The notes under the pieces: model-generated
Told to the model about the DNA's origin: nothing
Database searches by the model: none
What the model saw: only the letters and a program-made list of their open reading frames with translations
From: Marinimicrobium sp. C6131
GTDB taxonomy: Bacteria > Pseudomonadota > Gammaproteobacteria > Pseudomonadales > Cellvibrionaceae
Assembly: GCF_026153455.1 (NCBI RefSeq)
Contig: NZ_CP110629.1
Span: forward strand, 1,984,001-2,048,000
Length of the DNA: 64,000 bases
Reading direction: 5' to 3'
In this document: one piece after another, positions 1-9,133 of the stretch
Layout: each line of letters opens with the position of its first letter
How positions within the stretch are numbered: the first letter of the stretch is position 1
Position numbers and translations under genes: made by a program

Positions 1-929
1 CACCGATGAGGCAAGCCGCGGAAGCGACGCAAGGTGTTAAGCATGGACTCATGCGAAAAACCCGCCGAATGACCCAGCGCCAGCGCCGCCAGGGCGTTAT
101 CAATGTTGTGTCGTCCCTTGATTCTCAGCTCGCTCGCCGGCATCAGAGGCTCGAGCTGCCAGTACAACCACGGCTCGCCTTCGTGCTCGGCTACACCGAA
201 CCGATGAAACTCCGGTCGACCGCCAAAGGTGATCGGTATCGCATTGACACTCATCGGCGGCTGGGTCAACACACTCTGGCTGTTGTACACCACCTGTTCC
301 GCGCCGAAGTAAACCCGCAACTTGGCCTGATGATAGGCCGGCATGTTCGGATAGCGATCCATGTGATCGGCGCTGACATTCAGTACCGTGGCCACTTTGG
401 CGCTCAGTTTGCTCACACCTTCCAGTTGAAAACTCGACAGCTCCAGCACATACAGCTCAATGCTGTCATCGAGCAGATCCAGAGCCGGCGTTCCCAGGTT
501 GCCACCGACCGCGACACGAACACCGGCATCCCGGGCCATTTCCCCGACCAGCGTCGTGACCGTGCTCTTGGCGTTGGAGCCGGTAATCGCGATCAGCGGC
601 GCTTTGGCAAAACGCACAAACAACTCGATGTCACCCACCAGACGAGCGCCGGCATTGCGCGCCTGCTGTAATTCGGGCGTGCTCATCGCGATACCGGGGC
701 TGACCACCACTTCTTCCACCCGGCTCAGCAGCGCCACATCCAGAGGGCCGAACTGGATACGTTCAGCACCAAACTCCCGCTCCAGCGCCTCGCGCTGGGG
801 ATGCTCCGGACGAGTATCCAGCAAGGTGAACGCCTGGCCCCGGCGCGCCAGAAAACGCGCGACGGAAACGCCGGTCACACCGGCGCCCACGATGGCGGTT
901 TCACAGCTTGACGCGATCAGTTGCGGCAC
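1..929 (-). CDS. murD: MurD, UDP-N-acetylmuramoyl-L-alanine:D-glutamate ligase (C-terminus beyond window)
   Basis: Cytoplasmic ligase that adds D-glutamate to UDP-MurNAc-L-Ala in peptidoglycan precursor synthesis. About 309 codons are present and the gene runs off the left edge. Translation from a GTG at 929 gives a Rossmann-like start (ETAIVGAGVTGVSVARFL) and then the Mur ligase ATP loop (AITGSNAKSTVTTL). The GTG start is chosen because the nearby ATG at 945 soon meets a stop and a purine-rich GAGCGAGA lies just upstream. It follows mraY by 16 nt and is the last gene of the visible mra operon, as in most gammaproteobacteria. Family and context agree; only the C-terminal domain is unseen. Confidence 0.95.
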   Translation of the reverse strand, partial: MPQLIASSCETAIVGAGVTGVSVARFLARRGQAFTLLDTRPEHPQREALEREFGAERIQFGPLDVALLSRVEEVVVSPGIAMSTPELQQARNAGARLVGDIELFVRFAKAPLIAITGSNAKSTVTTLVGEMARDAGVRVAVGGNLGTPALDLLDDSIELYVLELSSFQLEGVSKLSAKVATVLNVSADHMDRYPNMPAYHQAKLRVYFGAEQVVYNSQSVLTQPPMSVNAIPITFGGRPEFHRFGVAEHEGEPWLYWQLEPLMPASELRIKGRHNIDNALAALALGHSAGFSHESMLNTLRRFRGLPHR

Positions 930-945
930 AGTCTCTCGCTCTCCA

Positions 946-2028
946 TTAACGCAGTTTCAATGTCGCCAGTCCGAAAGAGACCAGCATGACGGTAATGATC
1001 CAGAAGCGCACGATCACGCGCGGCTCCGGCCAACCTTTCAATTCATAGTGATGGTGCAGCGGCGCCATCCGGAAAATCCGCCGTCCGGTCAGTTTGAACG
1101 ACGCCACCTGCAGAATGACCGACACCGTCTCCATCACAAAAATGCCGCCCATGATGAACAGCACAATTTCGTGGCGCACAATCACGGCTATCACACCCAA
1201 CGCCGCGCCGAGGGCAAGTGCTCCGACATCCCCCATGAAAACCTGGGCGGGATAGGTGTTGAACCACAGAAAGCCCAGTCCGGCACCCGCCAGTGCACCA
1301 CAGAAAATCACCAGCTCACCGGCCCCGGGGATATGCGCAATGTGCAGATAATTGGCAAACTCCACATGCCCGGACAGATAGGCGATGATGCCCAGTGCCG
1401 AGCCCACCATGACCGAAGGCATGATGGCCAAACCATCCAGACCATCGGTGAGATTCACCGCGTTGCTCGAACCGACAATCACAAAGTAGGTGATCACCAG
1501 ATAAAACAGTCCCATGTCCAGAGCCACGTTTTTGAAAAACGGTACGAACAACTGGGTTTCCGCCGGGGTGACAGCGGTGGAGTACAGAAACAACGCCGCA
1601 CCGACACCAGCCACGGACTGCCAGAAATATTTCCAGCGCGCCGGCAGACCCCGCGAGTTGGACTGGACCACTTTGCGATAGTCATCGACCCAGCCCACAG
1701 CGCCAAAAATCCCCGTCACCACCAGAACCACCCAGACATAACGATTGCTCAAGTCCGTCCAGAGCAGGGTACTGATGAAGATAGCCGCCAGAATCAGCGT
1801 ACCGCCCATGGTGGGGGTACCGGATTTGCTCAAGTGCGTCTGAGGACCGTCGCTGCGTACCGCCTGACCGATCTGCAGATAATTGAGGCGGCGGATCATC
1901 CAGGGACCCAGCAACAGCGAAATCACCAAGGCGGTCAGCACTCCGAGAATGGCGCGCAGCGTCAGGTACTGAAACACGGCCATGCCGCGCAGGTATTCTT
2001 GTAAGTATTCTGCGAGCCACAGTAGCAT
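946..2028 (-). CDS. mraY: MraY, phospho-N-acetylmuramoyl-pentapeptide transferase
   Basis: Inner-membrane enzyme that moves phospho-MurNAc-pentapeptide from UDP to undecaprenyl phosphate, giving lipid I. The 360-residue length is normal for the family. About ten hydrophobic segments are visible, along with family motifs: the catalytic-loop stretch NLTDGLDGLA, the MGDVGALALG motif, and the histidine-rich loop PLHHHYELKGW near the C-terminus. Its ATG shares one base with the murF stop (TGATG), so translation is probably coupled. Nothing unusual was seen. Confidence 0.97.
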   Translation of the reverse strand: MLLWLAEYLQEYLRGMAVFQYLTLRAILGVLTALVISLLLGPWMIRRLNYLQIGQAVRSDGPQTHLSKSGTPTMGGTLILAAIFISTLLWTDLSNRYVWVVLVVTGIFGAVGWVDDYRKVVQSNSRGLPARWKYFWQSVAGVGAALFLYSTAVTPAETQLFVPFFKNVALDMGLFYLVITYFVIVGSSNAVNLTDGLDGLAIMPSVMVGSALGIIAYLSGHVEFANYLHIAHIPGAGELVIFCGALAGAGLGFLWFNTYPAQVFMGDVGALALGAALGVIAVIVRHEIVLFIMGGIFVMETVSVILQVASFKLTGRRIFRMAPLHHHYELKGWPEPRVIVRFWIITVMLVSFGLATLKLR

Positions 2029-3392
2029 CAGTCTTGGTCTCCGATTTTGCTCAAACCGCGCACAACCCGATCCATGCCGGCGCTGCGAGAACCTTTGATT
2101 AACACTCGGGTGTTTTCGTCCAACTCACCCTTCAGGGCTTCAATCACCTCATCGTGAGTGCGGTAAGCGCTGGCGCCTTCACCAAAAGCGTCGGCCGCCC
2201 GGGCGCTCAGAGGCCCCAGCGTCACCAAACGGTCCAGGCCACGCTCACGAGCCCGAATACCCACGTCACGATGCAGCTCGGCACTGTGTTCACCGAGCTC
2301 TCCCATATCACCCAGCACCAGTATGCGTTTGCCCTGGTGCGCGGCGAGCACCTCGATCGCGGCCCGCACTGAGCCGGGATTGGCGTTGTAACTGTCATCA
2401 ATGATCAGCGCGTTCGCCCAGCCGCGACGGGCGGACATACGGCCGGCCACCGGCTCAAAGCTCTCCAGTCCGCGGGCGATGGCCTGTGCGCTCAAGCCCA
2501 GAGCCAGGGCACAGCCGGCGGCGGCCAGCGCGTTTCTGACGCTGTGTTCACCCGGTACCGCCAGTTGCACCCGCGCTTCTTCATGACGGGTGATCAGCGT
2601 GAACAGCACGCTATCCGGGCGGTACTCAATATCACGAGCGTGGCAATCAGCCTCCTGCTGATCCAGTGACACACTGATCACCCGTCGCCCCCCCAGACTG
2701 GACAACCAGTAAGGGGCAAACGCATCGTCGCGGTTGATCACGGCAATGCCGTTCTCACCCAGAGCGGTATAAATCTCTCCCTTGGCGCGGGCCACGCCTT
2801 CGACCGAACCAAAACCTTCAATATGCGCCGGCATGACGTTATTGATCAGTGCCACATCCGGTTTCGCCCACTGGCAATAGGAGGCGATTTCGCCCGGACC
2901 GCTCGCGCCCATTTCTATCACGGCGTACTCGTGATGCTCATCCAGCTCAAGCAGCGTCAACGGCACACCAATGTGATTGTTCAGGTTGCCCCGCGTGGCC
3001 AGAACGCCGCCGGCGCGTACCAGAATGCCGGCGAGCATGGTTCTGACGGTGGTTTTTCCGCTGCTGCCGGTGATCGCAACCAGTGGGCCACGAAACCGTT
3101 CACGGTTGAGCAGCGCCACCTGGCCCAGGGCCGTCAGCGTGTCCGGCACAACCCACTGAGGCACCGCCAGATCCGGCATGGACCGCTCCACCACCACACC
3201 ACAGGCACCCCGATCCACCGCTGTCTGTACAAAATCGTGGGCATCAAACCGGTCACCCCGCAGCGCGAGAAACAGATCGCCGGCCTGCACCGTGCGGGTA
3301 TCGGTACTCAACCGATTGAACTCAACGTCACCCTTTACCAGTTCGCCCCCGAAGCGACGGACCAGCTCCGTCAACGACATTACACCGATCAT
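2028..3392 (-). CDS. murF: MurF, UDP-MurNAc-tripeptide:D-alanyl-D-alanine ligase
   Basis: Cytoplasmic Mur ligase that adds D-Ala-D-Ala to complete the UDP-MurNAc-pentapeptide. It has 454 residues, normal for MurF. The N-terminal substrate domain is followed by the ATP loop ITGSSGKTTVRTM, the central EMGASGPGEIASYC region typical of MurF, and the C-terminal DDSYNANPGS motif. Its start overlaps the murE stop by 4 nt (ATGA), and a second ATG four codons in (MSLTEL) could also serve. It is embedded in the operon murE-murF-mraY. Confidence 0.97.
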   Translation of the reverse strand: MIGVMSLTELVRRFGGELVKGDVEFNRLSTDTRTVQAGDLFLALRGDRFDAHDFVQTAVDRGACGVVVERSMPDLAVPQWVVPDTLTALGQVALLNRERFRGPLVAITGSSGKTTVRTMLAGILVRAGGVLATRGNLNNHIGVPLTLLELDEHHEYAVIEMGASGPGEIASYCQWAKPDVALINNVMPAHIEGFGSVEGVARAKGEIYTALGENGIAVINRDDAFAPYWLSSLGGRRVISVSLDQQEADCHARDIEYRPDSVLFTLITRHEEARVQLAVPGEHSVRNALAAAGCALALGLSAQAIARGLESFEPVAGRMSARRGWANALIIDDSYNANPGSVRAAIEVLAAHQGKRILVLGDMGELGEHSAELHRDVGIRARERGLDRLVTLGPLSARAADAFGEGASAYRTHDEVIEALKGELDENTRVLIKGSRSAGMDRVVRGLSKIGDQD

Positions 3393-4930
3393 GGCGCCAC
3401 CTCCCCGGGCGGTAATTTGTCCAGGCGACGCTGCAGCGATTTACGTACCTGTTCGAAATCACTGAACGCCAGGGTTTCCCGAGCAAATATCTGATAATCC
3501 TCATGGCCCTTACCCGCCACCAACACGGTATCGCCGGCTCGGGCCTGTTGAATGGCCAGGTCAATGGCCTGGGCGCGATCCGCTATTACCAGACACTGAT
3601 GGTCATTGTTCATCCCGCGCAGGATATCCGCCGCAATCTGAGCGGGGTCCTCCGAGCGGGGATTGTCATTGGTCACCACGACGTAATCGCTGTACCGCTC
3701 GGCGAGGCGTCCCATTTTCGGGCGCTTGGCACGATCCCGATCTCCGCCACAACCAAACACACACCAGAGCCGACCGGTATTGTGATGACTCAAGGCTTTA
3801 AGGGTATTCTCAAGGGCATCCGGGGTGTGGGCGTAATCGACGACCACCTGCACATCCTGCCGCTGCTCATCCAGTACGATCGGCTCCATTCTTCCCGGCG
3901 CCGGCACCAGTCCGGGCACGGCGGCCAGAATATCGTCCAACGCCATACCGGCAGAGCAGAGTGTTGCAATCACTCCCAGAAGGTTGCTCAGATTGAACTC
4001 ACCCAACAGAGGGCTGTGGAGCTCCCCCTGTCCCCAGGGGGTATTGATCAGCGCACTGATACCCGCGCGCTGTTCGACCCGATCGGTGACATAGACATCG
4101 GCTTCCGCGTTGTCCAGGGCATAACTCACCACCTGAACACCGTCCGGCACCTGATTGGCCAGACTGGAAGCCCAGGCATCATCCCGATTGATGACCGCCA
4201 CTTTCAGGCCGGGCTGCTCCAGCAAGCGAGCCTTGGCAGCGCCATAACTGACCAGGTCTCCGTGGAAATCCAGATGGTCGTGACTCAGGTTGGTGAACAA
4301 CGCCGCCCTCATCGTCACGGCCGCCACGCGCCCTTGAACCAGGCTGTGGGACGAGACCTCCATTGCCACCGTCTGTGCGCCCTGATCCACCAGCGAGCGC
4401 AAGGTTTTCTGCACACTCAGGGCGTCCGGGGTGGTCAAACCGGTGTGCTGCAGCCGCGCAATCTGCCCGGACGAGGGTTCGCCGGTTTCCAACAGTCCAT
4501 ATCCCAGCGTTCCGATCACCCCGGCGGTTCCCCAGTGAATCGCCGCCAGTTGCGCCAGCAGCAGCGAGCAGGTGGTTTTGCCGTTGGTTCCGGTCACGCC
4601 GAACACCTTGATCGCCTCACTCGGGGATTGATACAGCCGGTTCGCCAACTCACTCAATTGGCTGGCCAGATTGGGCAATGCCACGACCGGCACGGTCTGC
4701 ACCTCCGATGGCGCATCCACATCCACCAGAACCGCCACTGCGCCATTTGCCACAGCGTCATTGATGTAATCACGCCCGTCGTGAACCGCGCCCTTGAGCG
4801 CCACAAACGCGTCACCGGGCTGAACCTGGCGACTGTCCAGCGTCAGACCGTGAATATCCGGTAGCAACGCCGGATCAAGCTTCAGTGCCGGCGCCAGGTC
4901 CGCGAGGTTAATGGAGTAGCGACGAGTCAT
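3389..4930 (-). CDS. murE: MurE, UDP-MurNAc-L-Ala-D-Glu:meso-diaminopimelate ligase
   Basis: Adds the third residue to the peptidoglycan stem peptide. It has 513 residues. Visible motifs are the ATP loop VTGTNGKTTCSLL, the Mur ligase histidine region NLSHDHLDFHG, and the acceptor-selecting motif DNPR (in VVTNDNPRSEDP). DNPR marks meso-diaminopimelate rather than lysine, as expected for a Gram-negative cell. It is coupled by 4-nt overlaps to ftsI upstream and murF downstream. Confidence 0.97.
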   Translation of the reverse strand: MTRRYSINLADLAPALKLDPALLPDIHGLTLDSRQVQPGDAFVALKGAVHDGRDYINDAVANGAVAVLVDVDAPSEVQTVPVVALPNLASQLSELANRLYQSPSEAIKVFGVTGTNGKTTCSLLLAQLAAIHWGTAGVIGTLGYGLLETGEPSSGQIARLQHTGLTTPDALSVQKTLRSLVDQGAQTVAMEVSSHSLVQGRVAAVTMRAALFTNLSHDHLDFHGDLVSYGAAKARLLEQPGLKVAVINRDDAWASSLANQVPDGVQVVSYALDNAEADVYVTDRVEQRAGISALINTPWGQGELHSPLLGEFNLSNLLGVIATLCSAGMALDDILAAVPGLVPAPGRMEPIVLDEQRQDVQVVVDYAHTPDALENTLKALSHHNTGRLWCVFGCGGDRDRAKRPKMGRLAERYSDYVVVTNDNPRSEDPAQIAADILRGMNNDHQCLVIADRAQAIDLAIQQARAGDTVLVAGKGHEDYQIFARETLAFSDFEQVRKSLQRRLDKLPPGEVAP

Positions 4931-6666
4931 GACCAGGGCTCCCCGCGCTTGTTGGCGTCCTGAACCATAATGCCTTTGGCCTCATCCACTCTGGGCGGTA
5001 CCTGCAGAAGACGCAGCGCGCCTTCGGCCACGCTGGAAAAAACCGGGGCGGCCACCTGGCCACCGAAATAGCGCTCATCGGAAGGCTCATCAATGATCAC
5101 GGCCGCGACAATGCGCGGATTGTCCGCTGGCGCCATACCGACAAACGACGCTATGTAGCGATTCTCGACGTAACCACCCTCGCCGACTTTGTGCACGGTG
5201 CCGGTTTTACCCGCCACCGGGTAGGCCTGGATTTCGGCCAGACGGGCGGTACCCTCGGTGCTCACCGCCCGGCGCAACATGGCCGTTACCTGCCGGGCCA
5301 GCGCTTCGTCCACAACCCGCTCACCATCAGGTACCTCATCTACCCGCAGCAGAGAAGGGGTCCGTTTGATTCCGCCACTGGCCACCGTGCTGTAAGCATT
5401 CACCAACTGCATAGCGGTAAGATTCAGACCGTAACCAAAGGCATAGGTTGCCCGCTGGATGGGTCGCCAGCGCTCGTATGTGGGCAGTGTGCCTACCGAC
5501 TCGCCCGGAAATCCGGTGCCCACGCCCTGACCGAGTCCCAGACGCTGGTACATGTTGCGCACCGTGGCCGGTTCTAGCTCCAGAGCCAGCTTGGTCATGC
5601 CCACCTGACTGGACTTTGCAATCACGCCCGAGAGATCCAGTACGCCGTAATTCACTGGATCCAGCAGGGTTTTGCGGCCCACCTGAACATAGCCGGGCGC
5701 CGTATCGATGACGGAACCGGGTTTGAACCGGCCGGTCTCCAGAGCGGCCATCACCGCCAATGGCTTCATGGTAGAGCCGGGCTCAAACAGGTCCGTGAGC
5801 GCGCGGTTGCGCAGCGCCTCGGACCGGAGGCCGGACCGGTCATTCGGGTTGTAGGCCGGCTGATTGGTCATCGCCAGGACTTCGCCGGTCTGCACGTCCA
5901 TAATCACCAACGATCCACCCTTGGCGTTATTTTTCTGAACAGCCGCCTTCAGTTCCCGATGGGCCAGATACTGCAGGCGCAGATCAATGCTGAGTGCGAG
6001 GTTGCGACCGGGCCGGGCCGACTTCACCAACTGAAGCTCTTTCACGGTGCGCCCACGCAAGTCTTTGAGCACCTGCTTGGCACCATTTTCACCGGACAAC
6101 CAGGCATCGTAGGCCAGCTCCATGCCCTCCTGGCCCCGGTCATCAATATCGGTAAAGCCCACCAGATGAGCGGCCACTTCACCCGCCGGGTAGTACCGGC
6201 GATACTCACGCTGGCTGTAAACACCGGGAATTTCCAACTTCAGAACCGCCTCGGCGGCCTGGGGCGGCAGATGCCGGCGCAGATACATGAACTCCTTACC
6301 GCTATAACGAGAGAGCCGAGCTTCCAGCTCGGCCTCCGACAGTTCCAACGCCCGCGCCAACTCACTCCACCGTTCGGGCGACTGCAACAGGAGCGTCGGG
6401 TCCGCCCAGAGTGTTTCGACCGGGGTACTGACGGCCAGTGGCTCTCCGTTGCGATCGGTGATCACTCCGCGGTAGGCACTGATGGGTTCGGTGCGCAAGG
6501 TACGGGCCTGCCCCTGCCCCTGCAAAAACTCGTACCCCTGAGCCGTATCCGGCAGCACCTGCAGACTGGCCAGGCGCCAGAGCAGTGCCGAGCCCAGCAG
6601 CAGCACCGCCAAGGCCACCAGCCAGACCCGCCAGCGGGCGATTGTCAGGGTCTGTCCCCTACTCAT
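4927..6666 (-). CDS. ftsI: FtsI (PBP3), septal peptidoglycan transpeptidase
   Basis: Division-specific class B penicillin-binding protein of 579 residues. It has one N-terminal membrane anchor (about residues 12-31), a PBP dimerisation/pedestal domain, and a transpeptidase domain with the nucleophile in STMK (Ser298) and the KTGT motif (Lys487). The middle motif, normally SxN, reads Ser352-Ser353-Gln354; the DNA codon is CAG, so this is a true Asn-to-Gln difference in the presented sequence. It overlaps ftsL by 8 nt and murE by 4 nt. FtsI works with FtsW and the FtsQLB complex at the septum. Confidence 0.96.
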   Translation of the reverse strand: MSRGQTLTIARWRVWLVALAVLLLGSALLWRLASLQVLPDTAQGYEFLQGQGQARTLRTEPISAYRGVITDRNGEPLAVSTPVETLWADPTLLLQSPERWSELARALELSEAELEARLSRYSGKEFMYLRRHLPPQAAEAVLKLEIPGVYSQREYRRYYPAGEVAAHLVGFTDIDDRGQEGMELAYDAWLSGENGAKQVLKDLRGRTVKELQLVKSARPGRNLALSIDLRLQYLAHRELKAAVQKNNAKGGSLVIMDVQTGEVLAMTNQPAYNPNDRSGLRSEALRNRALTDLFEPGSTMKPLAVMAALETGRFKPGSVIDTAPGYVQVGRKTLLDPVNYGVLDLSGVIAKSSQVGMTKLALELEPATVRNMYQRLGLGQGVGTGFPGESVGTLPTYERWRPIQRATYAFGYGLNLTAMQLVNAYSTVASGGIKRTPSLLRVDEVPDGERVVDEALARQVTAMLRRAVSTEGTARLAEIQAYPVAGKTGTVHKVGEGGYVENRYIASFVGMAPADNPRIVAAVIIDEPSDERYFGGQVAAPVFSSVAEGALRLLQVPPRVDEAKGIMVQDANKRGEPWS

Positions 6667-6964
6667 GAATCACCATCACGATGTCGTCATCATCCGGCAA
6701 CCGCATATCCAGTTCATCCCTGGCGATCTGCTCCACCCGGCCATAGGCGGCCCAGGTGCTCTGCTCCAACATATACTGTCCCCACACCACCTGAAGCTCC
6801 GCCGCTTCCCGGCGCAGCGTCTCCAGGCGGTCGACCCGCTGACGCGTGTGGTGGGTGGAAGCGATGACCGCCAGCGCCGACAACAACACCAACGCCCACA
6901 GCACAACGACCGCCGGGGTTATACCCCGGCGGGAGTGTGGTGCATTGAGCGCGCTGTGGGTCAT
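6659..6964 (-). CDS. ftsL: FtsL, cell division protein
   Basis: Small bitopic division protein, part of the FtsQLB complex that activates FtsWI. The reading frame is open further upstream, but the ATG at 6964 gives the expected ~101-residue protein. It has a short cytoplasmic N-terminus, one membrane helix (about residues 16-35, PAVVVLWALVLLSALAVIA) and a periplasmic coiled coil (HTRQRVDRLETLRREAAELQ), ending in an acidic tail. The longer start would add about 49 residues rich in Arg/Cys that overlap the end of rsmH and do not look like FtsL. It lies 28 nt after rsmH and overlaps ftsI by 8 nt. Confidence 0.9.
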   Translation of the reverse strand: MTHSALNAPHSRRGITPAVVVLWALVLLSALAVIASTHHTRQRVDRLETLRREAAELQVVWGQYMLEQSTWAAYGRVEQIARDELDMRLPDDDDIVMVIHE

Positions 6965-6992
6965 GGTCAAAATCGCCTCGTCATCTGATCGA

Positions 6993-7922
6993 TTACAGTT
7001 TTTCTGCAACGCGCATAATGGCGCTGCGCGAACGCACGTTGGCGCCCACTTCAAGGTCACTGGCCCGAACCGTCTTGCCCACGCTCTTGAGGGTGCGGTC
7101 GAGTTGTTCATCGCGCACCGGCAGCCCCGCGGGCAGGGGTTGGCCCTTTTCCTGCCGGCGAATAAACCGCTTCACCAACCGGTCTTCAAGCGAGTGGAAA
7201 CTGATTACCACCAGCCGCCCTCCCGGCGCCAGAACAGTCAATGCCTGGGAAAGAATGGCTTCGAGATCCGACAGCTCGTTGTTCACGTGAATCCGGATTC
7301 CCTGAAACGCCCGGGTCGCCGGGTGCTTACCTTTCTCCCAGGCCGGATTCGCCGCTTTGACAATTTCGGCCAACTGCGCTGTCCGGGTAATCGGTTGCTC
7401 CGCCCGGGCGTTGACCAGCGCTCGCGCCATACGTTTGGCAAAACGCTCTTCACCGTACTCTTTCAGGACCCGGGCAATTTCCGTTTCAGAGGCAGTCGCC
7501 AACCATTCCGCCGCACTCTGTCCAGAGCTCCGGTCCATGCGCATATCCAGTGGACCATCATTTAAAAAGCTGAAACCCCGCTCGGCCTCATCCAACTGCG
7601 GCGACGACACCCCCAGGTCCAGCAATAAACCCTGAACCCTCCCGGTCATGCCTCTCGCCTCAATCAGTTCCGCGAGCGCCGCGAACGACCCTTGCGCGAT
7701 CTCGAATCGGGGCTCGTTGGCAAAACGCTCGTGCGCCACGGCAATGGCATCGGCATCCTTATCAATACCCAGCAGCCGCCCCTTTTCCGACAGTCGTTCC
7801 AATATCCGGGCACTGTGCCCACCCCGCCCGAAGGTACCGTCGACATAGAAGCCATCGACATCCTGAACCAGGGCGTCAACCGCTTCATTCAACAGTACCG
7901 TCTGGTGGGGCGAATCGCTCAT
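6993..7922 (-). CDS. rsmH: RsmH, 16S rRNA (cytosine-1402-N4)-methyltransferase
   Basis: SAM-dependent enzyme that methylates C1402 of 16S rRNA in the ribosomal P site. It has 309 residues, the usual size. It begins with the family signature HQTVLLNEAVDAL, then the SAM-binding stretch DGTFGRGGHS, the LLLDLGVSSPQLDEAERGFSF motif region, and the late HSLEDRLVKRF motif. It is the second gene of the mra operon, 66 nt after mraZ. Confidence 0.97.
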   Translation of the reverse strand: MSDSPHQTVLLNEAVDALVQDVDGFYVDGTFGRGGHSARILERLSEKGRLLGIDKDADAIAVAHERFANEPRFEIAQGSFAALAELIEARGMTGRVQGLLLDLGVSSPQLDEAERGFSFLNDGPLDMRMDRSSGQSAAEWLATASETEIARVLKEYGEERFAKRMARALVNARAEQPITRTAQLAEIVKAANPAWEKGKHPATRAFQGIRIHVNNELSDLEAILSQALTVLAPGGRLVVISFHSLEDRLVKRFIRRQEKGQPLPAGLPVRDEQLDRTLKSVGKTVRASDLEVGANVRSRSAIMRVAEKL

Positions 7923-7988
7923 GGGCTACCTTTTGTTATGCCGCGTTTGTGTGCCACTTCGGCTCGGGCAGAGCCGCTTGAAATCCGG

Positions 7989-8429
7989 TTACAGTGTCAG
8001 CGATTGCAGTTCCGGAGACAGGTCGGTGTCCACGGGCTGTTCCAACAACTCCAGCCAGCTGTCTTCGCTCCAGAGCTCCATCTTGTCGCCCAGCCCGACC
8101 AGCATCAGTTTCTTGTCGAGCCGGGCGTAGCTGCGCAATGTCGGTGGCACAAGAATCCGTCCATTGCCGTCCATTTCCAATGGAGTGGCGTAACCGATCC
8201 ACAGGCGCTTGATCCGGCTGGCCGCATCATTGGTATCCGGCAGTTGCTGAATTTTGGGTAACCGCTCCAGCCAATCCGGCTCTGAATACACCAGCAGGCA
8301 GCGTTGCTGGGTATGAGCAGTCAGCACCAGGCGGCCCTCGCAGGACGCGACAAAGGACTCGCGAATGCGAGTCGGGATCGCCATGCGACCCTTCGCGTCC
8401 ATATTGATGGAGTGACTGCCTGTGAGCAC
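7989..8429 (-). CDS. mraZ: MraZ, transcriptional regulator of the division/cell-wall operon
   Basis: AbrB-like DNA-binding protein that represses its own operon. It has 146 residues, beginning from a GTG at 8429 with MLTGSHSINMDAKGRMAIP. Two MraZ repeats are seen, each with the conserved D-x-K/N-GR motif: DAKGRMAIPTRIRE near the N-terminus and DGNGRILVPPTLR in the middle. A row of GTGG boxes upstream (8470-8523) matches the known MraZ operator type, so autoregulation is likely. Confidence 0.95.
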   Translation of the reverse strand: MLTGSHSINMDAKGRMAIPTRIRESFVASCEGRLVLTAHTQQRCLLVYSEPDWLERLPKIQQLPDTNDAASRIKRLWIGYATPLEMDGNGRILVPPTLRSYARLDKKLMLVGLGDKMELWSEDSWLELLEQPVDTDLSPELQSLTL

Positions 8430-8469
8430 GATTCACCTGTCAATTGATGGGAGGCGTGGGCACTTTTCA

Positions 8470-8523
8470 CCACTTCGCCACCCGGATTTCCACAAAAAAC
8501 CACTAATAACCACTTTCTACCAC
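8470..8523 (-). promoter_or_regulatory. MraZ operator: ladder of six GTGG boxes
   Basis: Read on the minus strand, GTGG occurs at 8520-8523, 8510-8513, 8500-8503, 8490-8493, 8478-8481 and 8470-8473. The steps are therefore 10, 10, 10, 12 and 8 nt. MraZ proteins are known to bind short G-rich boxes repeated every 10 nt. The ladder begins just after the predicted transcription start of the promoter at 8533-8560, so bound MraZ would block early elongation or promoter clearance. Confidence 0.8.
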
Positions 8524-8532
8524 TTATGGCAC

Positions 8533-8560
8533 ACTATAAATCCGGGCAAAGCAAAGTCAA
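8533..8560 (-). promoter_or_regulatory. Pmra, sigma70 promoter of the division/cell-wall operon
   Basis: The minus strand shows a -35 box TTGACT (8560-8555), a 16-nt spacer and a -10 box TATAGT (8538-8533). This is the only strong promoter seen upstream of mraZ and it sits directly before the MraZ box ladder. Confidence 0.75.
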
Positions 8561-8770
8561 GCAATAGAGAAGGAAAATGCGGCGAACCGCACGGGATCTG
8601 CAGAGAAAACTGTAGATATAGACAGGAATGAGAGATGCGCCAAAAACCACTGAAAGCGAATAAGCTATAACTATCAGCGCAATAGAGAACAAACTTAAAG
8701 TGTTACATTAAGTTTGCGAATTTTTAGGATTAAAAAAGACGGGGAATAGAAGGAAGCGCTCTAAAACAGA
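8561..8770. other. Intergenic stretch between Pmra and rnpB
   Basis: An A+T-rich stretch of about 210 nt without a credible reading frame. It follows the 3' end of rnpB on the minus strand. No hairpin with a strong U-tract was found; a T-run on the minus strand near 8732-8737 could help termination of rnpB. Confidence 0.4.
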
Positions 8771-9127
8771 ATAAGGCGGAGTCGGCCTGTAAGCCGGGTT
8801 CTGTCGAGGACAGTCATTCATCTGGGATGCGTGTCGCCACGCACCTCAAGCGACCTACCCGAACCCGGTGCGGGCCGCACCATCGGGTTCCTATTTGGTC
8901 TTGCTCCGAGCGGGGTTTACCATCGCCGCGGACTGTTGCCAGCCGCGCGGTGCGCTCTTACCGCACCATTTCACCCTTACCGGCGACCGAAGTCGCTTAG
9001 GCGGTATACTTTCTGCTGCACTTTCCGTGGGCTCTCGCCCCCCAGGCGTTACCTGGCGCTCTGCCCTATGGAGCCCGGACTTTCCTCCCCGGTGCAAGCA
9101 CCGGAGCGACTGCCGAGCCGACTCCGA
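8771..9127 (-). ncRNA. rnpB: RNase P RNA (class A)
   Basis: Catalytic RNA that removes tRNA 5' leaders, together with the RnpA protein. The minus strand holds the universal P4-region sequence GAGGAAAGTCCGGGCTC (plus positions 9071-9087) and the 3' conserved ACAGAACCCGGCTTA (8790-8804). The ends pair to form P1: GGAGTCGGC (9125-9117) with GCCGACTCC (8786-8778). Length of about 357 nt fits class A RNase P RNA. Reading frames drawn across it on both strands are not genes. Exact ends are estimated from P1 and the promoter. Confidence 0.96.
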
Positions 9128-9133
9128 GGGCAT

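Noticed and set aside
460..2004. 514-codon frame on the plus strand
   Set aside because: Antisense to murD and mraY; composition is Arg/His/Gln-rich shadow type.
3503..4864. 453-codon frame on the plus strand
   Set aside because: Antisense shadow of murE.
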